Assembly (NCBI GenBank): GCA_025361565.1
Contig: JANYKN010000092.1
Coordinates: 1 to 58,687 of the forward strand
From: Bacteroidota bacterium
GTDB lineage: Bacteria; Bacteroidota; Bacteroidia; Bacteroidales; NBLH01
DNA: 58,687 nucleotides
Reading direction: 5' to 3'
Positions 27,022-35,334 of this stretch are shown one piece after another. A program made the translations under genes and the position numbers. The notes beneath the pieces are model-generated. The model did not search any database. It saw only the letters and a list, made by a program, of their open reading frames with translations, and was not told where the DNA came from. The stretch's first letter is position 1, and every line of letters begins with the position of its first letter.

Positions 27022-27156
27022 TGTATCAAAACTTTTTATTAGCCGTTGAGTTTGCCGAAACGCATACTGATTTTCAATATGTTATATATTTCGACAAACT
27101 CAGCACATCGCATTTTGATAAGCTCAATATCCAGCATTTATAGCTTTTTTGATACA
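27022..27156. repeat. Palindromic intergenic element with 10-bp terminal inverted repeats
   Basis: TGTATCAAAA (27022-27031) is exactly complementary to TTTTGATACA (27147-27156). Inside, GTTGAGTTTGCCGAAA (27045-27060) pairs with 27089-27104 with two mismatches. The inner words TTTCGACAAACTCAGC recall dispersed Bacteroidota repeats. A short frame through it is not a gene. Confidence 0.6.
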
Positions 27157-27192
27157 ATTCCGTTTTCTTTTGAGAGGCAGGTTTTATTTATT

Positions 27193-27229
27193 AAAAAGCT
27201 GAAATCTTTAAAAAAGGTTTCAGCTTTTT
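27193..27229. terminator. Bidirectional terminator between convergent genes
   Basis: AAAAAGCTGAAA (27193-27204) pairs perfectly with TTTCAGCTTTTT (27218-27229). A-tract and T-tract sides suit termination from both the surface-protein gene and the minus-strand gene that ends at 27245. Confidence 0.85.
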
Positions 27230-27244
27230 AGTATTCAAGTCCTA

Positions 27245-28588
27245 CTATTCCTTCATAAACGTCTTCCCCACCCCATCAACAAAAAACCATTTCCCGCCTT
27301 TCAACACAAATAGATAATCTTTGATCATATATGAAAAATCATCTATGCTATTGATAATCACTTTTCCTGTGGCATCAGACCAGATCCATTGATTATTGGT
27401 TCGGGTTAAAAAGCTCTGGTTTTCAGATAAACATACTATTTCATCATAAAGTGGAGGAATTGAAAATGCTCCATTTTTATTAACTACACCCAATTTACCA
27501 TTCACAGTTACGCCTGCGAAACCCTTTGTAAGTTTTTGGTAATCAACGAAAATACCATCGTATTTTTGTTCATATCGCTTTCCATTTATATCTACTAAAT
27601 TCCATTTATTGTTGATATTAAAGAAAAACAAACTATCGGTGAATGGAAAATACGGAACAGGAACATTACGTATTGAAATACTATCAACAAATAAATAGCC
27701 CTCTTTTGCATTGACTATCCCTTTTTTAGTTCCATTTAAAAAGAGGAACTTATTACCCGAAATCGGATATAATTTGTCGTATGAAAATGAGATTAAAGTT
27801 TTACCCTCAGAATCAATAACCCCAAATTTCGAACCTTTCCTTTTTATCTGAAGTCCATTGTCTTTTATAACATTTTTATCAACTGTTCCGTTCTGAATAT
27901 TATTTTCCAACACCACTTTAAACTCATGACTTGCACTATTATCCGTGATTTGAAAAATGCCTTTGCCCTGGTAAATAATTTCATCATAAGTGCATTTCAA
28001 CAAAGTTTTCCCATTTTTATCCAGTAATCCTTTTTTGTGAAGGGTTGAATCCTCAGTAATGCAATATTCATAATCACCGAAAGGAATATGTCTTAAATTG
28101 TCGTATAAATCAGATTTACGTTTTCCTTTTTCGTCAATCAACAAAACTTTTTTCAAATCACTTACCACATATAAATCACCCAGTTTATCGAATATTCTGC
28201 CGTTATTCAATTTTGCCGAAATATTAAATGAGGGACAGGTATCGAGCTGACAATTTTTCTGTAAATCGATTATTTCGGGTCTGGCAGGAATTAAATTCCG
28301 AAAATTCTTAAAATCGGTTAATTTTAAATAATCCAGCGAACCCTGAAATACTTTTTTACCCTTCCGGTTTATCATAAAAGGTTTACCATCAACAATCACC
28401 ATGGTTAATTCATATCCAGGAAAAAAAGGAAAACCAAAATCATATTTTGCAGGAATAACCACTTTTTTTTCAGCATCTGCAAATCCATATTTGCTTCCTT
28501 CGGAAAAAGGAATTAAACTTTGCCCATTTTGCTGCGAAAATAAATTCACCGAGTACAAAATGAATACTACAAGAAAATACTTATTCAT
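27245..28588 (-). CDS. Exported WG-repeat protein
   Basis: I choose the ATG at 28588 (MNKYFLVVFILYSVNLFSQQ), which gives a signal peptide. A frame extending 27 codons further upstream hides it. The body of about 425 residues is a run of WG/KWG-type repeats: EGSKYGFADAEKKVVIPAKYD, KGLLDKNGKTLLKCTYDEII, SKFGVIDSEGKTLISFSYDK and KWNLVDINGKRYEQKYDGIF. Such repeats form a beta structure of unclear function, often on the periplasmic side. It is a single gene with a terminator at its 3' end. Confidence 0.85.
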   Translation of the reverse strand: MNKYFLVVFILYSVNLFSQQNGQSLIPFSEGSKYGFADAEKKVVIPAKYDFGFPFFPGYELTMVIVDGKPFMINRKGKKVFQGSLDYLKLTDFKNFRNLIPARPEIIDLQKNCQLDTCPSFNISAKLNNGRIFDKLGDLYVVSDLKKVLLIDEKGKRKSDLYDNLRHIPFGDYEYCITEDSTLHKKGLLDKNGKTLLKCTYDEIIYQGKGIFQITDNSASHEFKVVLENNIQNGTVDKNVIKDNGLQIKRKGSKFGVIDSEGKTLISFSYDKLYPISGNKFLFLNGTKKGIVNAKEGYLFVDSISIRNVPVPYFPFTDSLFFFNINNKWNLVDINGKRYEQKYDGIFVDYQKLTKGFAGVTVNGKLGVVNKNGAFSIPPLYDEIVCLSENQSFLTRTNNQWIWSDATGKVIINSIDDFSYMIKDYLFVLKGGKWFFVDGVGKTFMKE

Positions 28589-28789
28589 CTGTTTATTTTT
28601 AATCGTTTTATAATTGCTAGAAGGAATATTTACTTTTCGATCACTCATAGCATAATGATTTATAAGCACTTAAAACATTAACTGGTGTAATCTATTAAAA
28701 AGTGGAAGTTTCATATATTATATTTCTGAATATCAAAAAGTTAAACTACTTATTTGTGTTAAAGCGGATATGCAATTCAGATAAAGAAA

Positions 28790-29182
28790 TCAGAAATCTT
28801 TATGATGCGCCACAACTTCAAATGGAAGGTTGAATAATTTCTGAAATTGAACACCTTTTTCCCAACTGTCTTCATCATCCAGGTAATAATGCCAGGTAAC
28901 GGCTACATCATTGCCAATGGTATGCATCTTGTCAAGAATTTTAAAAAGCTGAAAGATAAACTTCATTCCACCGGAACTACAATATTCAAGGTCAATATCC
29001 AAAGTGGTCTTTTTTGCAGGGTTCAAAGCATATTCAGTTATCCATTCAATGAAATCTTTGAAATACTTATACTCTTGTCCTGACACTGAAATTAGACGTC
29101 CCCCAATTTTAAAATCACCACTGACAGGATCAAAATTAATTGATGGAATAAGATGAGTGGATTGTAAAATAAAACTTTCCAT
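28790..29182 (-). CDS. SiaC-family regulatory phosphoprotein (DUF1987)
   Basis: The 130-residue protein matches the SiaC/DUF1987 pattern: STHLIPSINFDPVSGDFKIG near the start, WITEYALNPAKKTTLDIDLE, then EYCSSGGMKFIFQLFKILDK with the Ser/Thr patch where SiaC is phosphorylated, and VTWHYYLDDEDSWEKG. SiaC-type proteins are controlled by a SiaB-type kinase and SiaA-type phosphatase and act on signalling enzymes. No such partners lie in this window. Confidence 0.78.
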   Translation of the reverse strand: MESFILQSTHLIPSINFDPVSGDFKIGGRLISVSGQEYKYFKDFIEWITEYALNPAKKTTLDIDLEYCSSGGMKFIFQLFKILDKMHTIGNDVAVTWHYYLDDEDSWEKGVQFQKLFNLPFEVVAHHKDF

Positions 29183-29395
29183 ATGCTGACAGCTATATTA
29201 ATAAAAATTGTTTTAAGATTAAATAATTCTTATTTTATAAAGACAAAAATCATTTTATAAAATTGAATGCCTGCAAACAGCAAAATATATTAAATTACAG
29301 GTTACCTCAAATATAAAATTTTTATACTAATTTTTACCATTATTATTTTTTTCATTTAAAAATATACCCAAGCTGCTCATGTTTTGTGATTTGCA

Positions 29396-29821
29396 TCAAA
29401 CCAAACCATAAAACTTCTTGATTTCCTTTCTTAGGGCAGAGGGTTGCACATTAAACGTTTGCAACTCCCCGCCCTTTTTTCGTATACGTATTCCTCCCAA
29501 AATCCAGAAACCAACCTGAATCAAAAAAATTTCAAGTTCTGATATACGGTAAATCCTTTCTGGTTTTAACATGCCTAACATCAAGTTGTGAAAGGAATTT
29601 ATATCCAAATTTGGGATTTGAATATTGATATTACCCCAATAATCATTTTTGTTATTATTCTTTGTTTCCATTCCGGCCAACAAAACCTGCAAACTCTCAA
29701 ACGGAAGAACAAATAAATATTCTTTTGTAAAATATAATTCCGCTTTGGTTATCGTTCCTTTTGAAACACCTTCATTAATATCTGCTTTTGGAACATAGAT
29801 GTAATCGAGATTATTTATCAT
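29396..29821 (-). CDS. Hypothetical protein, unrecognised
   Basis: A protein of about 141 residues is read from the ATG at 29821 (MINNLDYIYVPKADINEGVS); an ATG three codons upstream is equally possible. It has no signal peptide or clear membrane segment apart from a hydrophobic stretch IFLIQVGFWILGGIRIRKKG in the second half, and ends in a basic helix (LRKEIKKFYGLV). No known family is recognised. It lies between the SiaC-like gene and the tail of the Mut7-C gene with nothing shared. Confidence 0.55.
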   Translation of the reverse strand: MINNLDYIYVPKADINEGVSKGTITKAELYFTKEYLFVLPFESLQVLLAGMETKNNNKNDYWGNINIQIPNLDINSFHNLMLGMLKPERIYRISELEIFLIQVGFWILGGIRIRKKGGELQTFNVQPSALRKEIKKFYGLV

Positions 29822-29843
29822 TTGATGCAACGAATTATCTTAT

Positions 29844-29960
29844 TTAGTTTTTTGAATACTTTTCAACAATTTCCATCATTTTATCATAATGAGAGCCTTT
29901 CCAATAGGTTTTATTGCAATTGTCACAACTATAAAATTCCTGATAATACAAATTGGTATT
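29844..29960 (-). pseudogene. In-frame continuation of the Mut7-C gene beyond a TAA stop
   Basis: Reading on in the same frame past the TAA at 29961-29963 gives NTNLYYQEFYSCDNCNKTYW, then KGSHYDKMMEIVEKYSKN and a natural stop at 29844-29846. CDNC, YWKGSH and the following helix are the standard end of Mut7-C proteins and supply the second CxxC of the zinc ribbon. There is no frameshift, only one stop codon between the two halves. Confidence 0.8.
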
Positions 29961-30587
29961 TTATTGTATTTTTCTTTTAATCAAATCTTTATCTATGGGT
30001 TCTAATTTTCCATTACATTTAATACATCTCGAAAATGGTTTAACTAATTGATTAAGTCCATATCGGTCCACTATTTCTTTGATTTGAATTTTTGGATCCT
30101 GCGAACGCGGGAAATAACCTTTTTTTACTCTTGAATTCTTAAAAATGCCTAAATCCCGACTTAATATTATCCTGCCTTCTGAATTTGCGAGTTCAATAAT
30201 TTGATGGTCCTGGAGCTTGTTATTATAAACGGTATCAAAACCCAATAATCGGAGCATGGCTGCCAACTTTCCCAAATGAACATCAAGTACAAATTTAAAT
30301 TGGGATATGTCCCGCTTTTGAGAGTCCATGGGAACCTCAACCGACAATTGGTAAAAGTGAGGGTAAACTACCAACTGGTCGTTTTGATTTACATTTCTGT
30401 TAAATTCAGTTGGTTCACCATTCAATGTTACCAACTCAAATTCGTTATGTGGCACACCGATAGACTCAATTACATCCTTAACGGAAGGTTTGCCAAACAC
30501 GGTAAGCCTGATGTTTTTATGTTTCAGTTTTTCGGGTACAAAAAAATTCAAGTCTGCAAACAACCTGATGTAAATATATTTATCCAT
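29961..30587 (-). CDS. Mut7-C RNase-domain protein with ubiquitin-like N-terminus, interrupted
   Basis: The N-terminal 80 residues resemble the ubiquitin-like domain fused to Mut7-C (IRLFADLNFFVPEKLKHKNI, VSVxVPMD boundary). From about residue 95 comes the Mut7-C PIN-like nuclease part: FVLDVHLGKLAAMLRLLGFD, EGRIILSRDLGIF. It then shows the first half of a zinc ribbon, CIKCNGKLEPI, before a TAA. The missing second CxxC is encoded in frame just beyond (29844-29960). The start ATG overlaps the end of the upstream peptidase gene by 8 bases, so translation is probably coupled. Confidence 0.78.
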   Translation of the reverse strand: MDKYIYIRLFADLNFFVPEKLKHKNIRLTVFGKPSVKDVIESIGVPHNEFELVTLNGEPTEFNRNVNQNDQLVVYPHFYQLSVEVPMDSQKRDISQFKFVLDVHLGKLAAMLRLLGFDTVYNNKLQDHQIIELANSEGRIILSRDLGIFKNSRVKKGYFPRSQDPKIQIKEIVDRYGLNQLVKPFSRCIKCNGKLEPIDKDLIKRKIQ

Positions 30588-32286
30588 TATTTAGTTTAAC
30601 AATTTCTGATTGTACAAAACTCATCAACTCCTTGATATATGGTTTACTAAAATCGAATTGAATGCCCGCAGCCTCATATATTTCTGGAATTGACCTGGTA
30701 TAACCCAATTTTAAAGCTTTTTCATAATCCATCAATGCTTTCTCAGGATTCAATTTATAATTTCGCCAAACAGCAATGGCTCCAAGTTGTGCAAATCCAT
30801 ATTCAATGTAATAGAATGGAACTTCAAAAATATGTAACTGCTTTTGCCATAAATGATTAAATATATCTTCTTGCCCACTCCAATCTACTATAGTTCCCGA
30901 AAAATCATGCGAAACCTGACGCCACATTTCTTTCCATTTTTCTGGCGATAAATCAGGTTCGAGATACAATAAATGCTGAAATTTATCAACCATAGCTATC
31001 CATGGAAGTATTTGTATAGTTCCAATCAGAAGGCCAAGTTTTGCACGTTTCAATTCTTCTTTATTTTCAAAAAAAACATCCCAATGCTCCGCCGAAATTA
31101 ATTCCATTGACATCGAAGCAAGCTCAGCAATTTCAGAAGGAGTTTCTTTAAATGAAACCAACTCCAAATCTTTAGATAAAAATGAATGAATGGCATGGCC
31201 ACCTTCGTGAACCATAGTTTCTATATCGCGCAAATTACCGGTTGCATTCATGAAAATAAATGGAATATTACTTTCATGCAATGGATAATTAAAGCCTCCA
31301 GGAGCTTTCCCTTTTCGGGAATCCAAATCCAGATAAGATTCCTTACTCATTATTTCGATATAACCGGCATAATCCGGCTTTACTTTTTTAAAACATCTAA
31401 TGGTCTTTTCTACCAATTCCGCTCCCCCTTTAAAAGGTTTTAATGGAGGCTTTAAGTCAATATCCACGTCTAAATCCCATGGTTTTAATACATCAAGTCC
31501 AAGCTTCTCCCTTCTTATTTCTTGAATTTCATTACTCAGTGGGACTACTTCAGATAATATTGAATCATGAAAATCATAACAATCCTCAACCTGATAATCA
31601 AACCTTCCCAATTTCTTAAACATGAAATCCCTGAAATTTTTGAATCCGGCATTTTTTGCCATTTGTTGTCTTTTTACCGTCAGCAGGGATAATAATTCGT
31701 CAAGTGCTGCACTAGCTTGTAACCTTCTTTTCCAAATCAGGGTATATACTTCTTCACGCACATTCCTATCAATTTCTTTTACAAAATTTGAGGCTTTTTG
31801 CAATGTTATTTCCTCTCCCTGATATTGAATGGTCATTGCGGCTGCAATCCTTCCATATTCCTGTTCCTCTTTCTGGATTTCAGCCTGAATCTGCACATTT
31901 TCTTTTCTGTATAAATCAATTTCATTTTTAACTGATCTAACCAATATTTCGTACTCTTTTCCTTTTAAATCCTCAGTAAATGGGCAATTGTTAAGGATTT
32001 TATTCAACTCAAAATCAAGCTCTGTAATTTTTGGTTCTATTTCTGACACAAAATATTCGAAATGCTGCGAAAGCTTTTCATCTTCAGTGTTACAGTTCAT
32101 TTTGATATAGCGCCATCCCATATCTTCGTTCAAGGCTGCTTCCATTTCACTTCGATATAATAACCAATTTTTCAAATCCTTTACAGAATTGAATTTCCAG
32201 TTCTGCAATACGTTAAAATATGGCTCAATAGAAATCCATGTTTCTATTACAAAATCTTTGGGTAAATATCTTCTTTTGGTTTTCAA
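30580..32286 (-). CDS. M3-family oligoendopeptidase (PepF-like)
   Basis: A cytoplasmic zinc metallopeptidase of the M3 family, likely trimming oligopeptides. The zinc site HEGGHAIHSF lies at about residue 360, with the third ligand in ETPSEIAELASMSMELI about 28 residues on. The long helical N-terminal half and GYTRSIPEIYEAAGIQFDFS near the end are typical of oligoendopeptidase F relatives. The length of 568 residues is normal, with no signal peptide. It overlaps the Mut7-C gene. Confidence 0.88.
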   Translation of the reverse strand: MKTKRRYLPKDFVIETWISIEPYFNVLQNWKFNSVKDLKNWLLYRSEMEAALNEDMGWRYIKMNCNTEDEKLSQHFEYFVSEIEPKITELDFELNKILNNCPFTEDLKGKEYEILVRSVKNEIDLYRKENVQIQAEIQKEEQEYGRIAAAMTIQYQGEEITLQKASNFVKEIDRNVREEVYTLIWKRRLQASAALDELLSLLTVKRQQMAKNAGFKNFRDFMFKKLGRFDYQVEDCYDFHDSILSEVVPLSNEIQEIRREKLGLDVLKPWDLDVDIDLKPPLKPFKGGAELVEKTIRCFKKVKPDYAGYIEIMSKESYLDLDSRKGKAPGGFNYPLHESNIPFIFMNATGNLRDIETMVHEGGHAIHSFLSKDLELVSFKETPSEIAELASMSMELISAEHWDVFFENKEELKRAKLGLLIGTIQILPWIAMVDKFQHLLYLEPDLSPEKWKEMWRQVSHDFSGTIVDWSGQEDIFNHLWQKQLHIFEVPFYYIEYGFAQLGAIAVWRNYKLNPEKALMDYEKALKLGYTRSIPEIYEAAGIQFDFSKPYIKELMSFVQSEIVKLNNG

Positions 32287-32334
32287 GTTTGTAAATATTT
32301 GAATGAGTAAATGATTGGATGCTTTTTAAATCTT

Positions 32335-32766
32335 TTAATTATTTATAGTTGACATATAGGCACTTATATATTCCAGATATAATTTATTTTCATTATTCTT
32401 GAGCAGTTTAGCTTTTAGTTGAATCTTTTTTCCAATATCTTCCTCCCTTAATGGGTCCAAAAAATCAGGTTTTCCTCCTGTAACATAAATGCAGTTTGAA
32501 TCGATATCAGAAAAAACCCAATCGCTGCGCATGATTTGATGTGCAAAATCTGGTACAAAATGACAATCATTGCCCGACCATCCTAAAAAAGCACCTTGCA
32601 GCTGTACTTCTTTATTCAAGTATTTATGTGGATTTTCGCAAATGGTTTTCACAGTTTCCAAAACACCTGTTAATTGGCTTACTGAAGTAGTTTTACAAGA
32701 ATAAAAAGAAAAAAACAAGCATACCGAAATGCAATTTATAATCAATAAAGCCCGATTTCTGTTCAT
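32335..32766 (-). CDS. Small lipoprotein with OB-fold-like domain
   Basis: From the ATG at 32766 the signal MNRNRALLIINCISVCLFFS ends at FYSC, giving a lipoprotein of about 120 mature residues. The mature part (NKEVQLQGAFLGWSGNDCHF, MRSDWVFSDIDSNCIYVTGG, GKKIQLKAKLLKNNENKLYL) looks like an OB-fold of the kind seen in small exported nucleic-acid- or metal-site-like Bacteroidota proteins. Its precise role is unknown. It is transcribed away from the phosphodiesterase gene at 33163. Confidence 0.62.
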   Translation of the reverse strand: MNRNRALLIINCISVCLFFSFYSCKTTSVSQLTGVLETVKTICENPHKYLNKEVQLQGAFLGWSGNDCHFVPDFAHQIMRSDWVFSDIDSNCIYVTGGKPDFLDPLREEDIGKKIQLKAKLLKNNENKLYLEYISAYMSTINN

Positions 32767-33035
32767 ATTGGTAAGTCTAATTATTAACATGACCCATATC
32801 TTATATATAAGATTTGCATCATACTTCCTTCAAATTTAGCACAATTTTATTTCATTACACAGCCAATACTCCAAAATATTGTGATAACTTTCAAGGTTCA
32901 ATTCTATAAAAAACGAATAGTAATTCAATTTAATATTTAAAACAATTTATACCGAAACTTAGAAGTATGCTTATAATAAAACCATTTTAAATTAAAATTT
33001 AAAATAATATTGCTTAGAATTAATACGAATAAGTA

Positions 33036-33043
33036 TATTTTTG
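33036..33043 (+). promoter_or_regulatory. Probable -7 promoter element for the HD-phosphodiesterase gene
   Basis: TATTTTTG fits TAnnTTTG, 119 bases before the start at 33163. A TTG at 33010-33012 could be the -33 element, though the spacing is slightly long. The remainder of the divergent spacer 32767-33162 is AT-rich with no gene seen. Confidence 0.4.
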
Positions 33044-33162
33044 AATTAATTTTATTCCATTTCACAATTTGAAATATAAATTTGATTGAATGAGTTTCAA
33101 TCGAAATTTATCAATAAATAATTTCCTATCATATTCGTTAGATAAATTTGAAATCAATAAAG

Positions 33163-35298
33163 ATGAAAAGACTTTTAAACTGGATGTTTGCAAATTTCGA
33201 AAAAATATATATTATCGGGCTTTTTCTTATTAGTTATCTTATAGTTGTTGCTCTATTTCCTGGTGAAAGAAAATTCAGGTATGAATTTCAAAAAGGACAA
33301 CCCTGGTTGCACGAAGATTTAATTGCACCATTCGATTTTGCAATATTTAAAATGGACAAGGAAATTGCAGATGAAAAAGAAGAAGTGCTTGAAAGCTTCA
33401 CTCCATATTTTACAAAATCTGATGATATCAAAAACAAAGAAATTAACAACTTCAAAAAAGATTTTGATATCAAATGGGGCGAATGGAAAGTTCAATACGA
33501 TTCGCTGAAAAAGTTCAAGCTAATAAAAAACAATATTATTTATCAACCGGATTCGGTTAAATTTCATTTCAATAAAACAATCGGCTTACTAGAAAATATT
33601 TATGATCGGGGTATATTAGAATACGATAAAGAAATTGGATATAAAAACAAAGCTCCCGAATCTATTTGGATACTCACCCATAGGGTTGCTAAACAAATAG
33701 ACTTTTCAACTGTTTTTACCCCGGAATCGGCATATAATTATTTGATTCAAGCCATGGATGGCTCCATCAACAAAAATACTTTAAGCCAAAATCTTCAATT
33801 TATCAAAGATATTAAACTGAATAAATATATAGAGCCTAATATATTTTATGACGTTGAAACATCAACAAAAATTAAAGAAGACCTGCTTGATAATATTTCC
33901 ACAACCAGAGGAATGGTGCGCGAAGGCGAGCGTATCGTACAAAAAGGCGAAATGGTAGATATGGACAAATACAGGGTGCTTGAATCTCTTAAAAAAGAAT
34001 ATCTAAGTTCACTTGACATATCAGCTAATCATTCTCTTTTATTTATTGGAAGATTTATCATTGTACTCTTTGCATTTTTAATTCTTTATCTTTTCATGAG
34101 CAGGTTCAGAGAATACGTTCTGAACAGCCGCAGAAAAACATTATTTATTTTAATGCTGGTAGTTTCAACCATTACAGTTACCAGTATTATACATCATTTC
34201 AATATTTTAAGTATTTATCTGATACCTTTCATTATTGTTCCAATATTGGTTAATACTTTCTACGAATCGAGGCTGGCATTATTTGTCCACATGATAACTC
34301 TTTTTCTTACCGGATTTTATGCCCCAAACAGCTTTGAATTTGTTTTTATCCAGTTCTTTGCTGGAGTAATAGCAATTATTGGCTTAAAAAAAATACAAAA
34401 ACGTGGTCAGTTTTTCAGTTCGGCAATACTAACCGTATTTAGCTATTTTTTATTGTATTTTGGAATCGCCATTAACCGCGAGGGAAACATACACAGCATT
34501 GAATGGATTAATTTTGCCTGGTTTGCAGGAAATGGAGTATTGATTCTGCTATCTTTTCCACTGGTTTATGTTTTCGAAAAAACTTTTAAATTCATTTCGG
34601 ATATTACTTTAATGGAATTATCGGATACCAACCAGGAATTGCTGCGAGAACTTGCAGAAAAAGCTCCAGGAACTTTTCAACACTCCATTCAAGTGGCCAA
34701 TCTATCGGAAGAAGTAATTCGAATAATAGGTGGCAATACATTGTTGATAAGAACTGGCGCACTTTATCACGATATCGGAAAAATGTCAAATCCTCAATAC
34801 TTTACCGAAAATCAAGTTTTTGGAAAGAATCCTCATGATCTAATTTCATATAAAGAAAGCGCTTCGACTATTATTAGCCATATCAGTTTGGGTCACGAAA
34901 TGGCAAAAAAAGCAAAACTTCCCAAACCCATTATTGATTTTATACTTACCCATCACGGTACCACTAAAACACAATATTTTTATCGTCTTTATAAAAAAGA
35001 AAATCCAGATGACAAGCAAGCTGTGATAAAATTTACTTATCCGGGTCCCAAACCTTTTACAAAAGAAACAGCTGTTTTAATGATGGCCGATTCTATTGAA
35101 GCAGCATCTCGAAGCCTCAAAGATTACAACCATGATTTGTTGGATGAACTGGTCGAAAATATTATTGATTTTCAGATTGAAGAAAAACAATTTGACCATG
35201 CTCCTATCACATTTCATGAAATTAGTCAGGCAAAAATGATATTTAAGAAAAAATTATATAATATTTATCATTCACGCATCGAATACCCAAAAGAATAG
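33163..35298 (+). CDS. PgpH-type membrane HD-domain phosphodiesterase (7TMR-HD)
   Basis: The protein (about 711 residues from ATG 33163) starts with one membrane helix, then a large extracytoplasmic domain to about 285 (7TMR-HDED type), a block of seven membrane helices (about 290-475) and a C-terminal HD domain. HD motifs include APGTFQHSIQVANLSEEVIR, ALYHDIGKMSNPQYF, ISHISLGHEMAKKAKLPKPI and HHGTTKTQYFY. PgpH-family members hydrolyse cyclic di-AMP. The assignment follows the domain order. The OmpA-family gene follows after 36 bases. Confidence 0.9.
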   Translation: MKRLLNWMFANFEKIYIIGLFLISYLIVVALFPGERKFRYEFQKGQPWLHEDLIAPFDFAIFKMDKEIADEKEEVLESFTPYFTKSDDIKNKEINNFKKDFDIKWGEWKVQYDSLKKFKLIKNNIIYQPDSVKFHFNKTIGLLENIYDRGILEYDKEIGYKNKAPESIWILTHRVAKQIDFSTVFTPESAYNYLIQAMDGSINKNTLSQNLQFIKDIKLNKYIEPNIFYDVETSTKIKEDLLDNISTTRGMVREGERIVQKGEMVDMDKYRVLESLKKEYLSSLDISANHSLLFIGRFIIVLFAFLILYLFMSRFREYVLNSRRKTLFILMLVVSTITVTSIIHHFNILSIYLIPFIIVPILVNTFYESRLALFVHMITLFLTGFYAPNSFEFVFIQFFAGVIAIIGLKKIQKRGQFFSSAILTVFSYFLLYFGIAINREGNIHSIEWINFAWFAGNGVLILLSFPLVYVFEKTFKFISDITLMELSDTNQELLRELAEKAPGTFQHSIQVANLSEEVIRIIGGNTLLIRTGALYHDIGKMSNPQYFTENQVFGKNPHDLISYKESASTIISHISLGHEMAKKAKLPKPIIDFILTHHGTTKTQYFYRLYKKENPDDKQAVIKFTYPGPKPFTKETAVLMMADSIEAASRSLKDYNHDLLDELVENIIDFQIEEKQFDHAPITFHEISQAKMIFKKKLYNIYHSRIEYPKE

Positions 35299-35334
35299 CA
35301 TTCAAAAACCAATAAATAACCTAATTGAGGAATT

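Noticed and set aside
27046-27231. 61-residue frame after the adhesin gene
   Set aside because: It spans a palindromic element and a terminator.
29961-29963. Alternative genetic code with TAA read as sense
   Set aside because: All other genes use TAA as a normal stop; a single exception points to mutation, error or local readthrough.
30580-32286. Loss of the active site in the M3 peptidase (HEGGH instead of the more familiar HEFGH)
   Set aside because: The zinc ligands HExxH are intact and the downstream Glu motif is present; the middle residues vary in the family.
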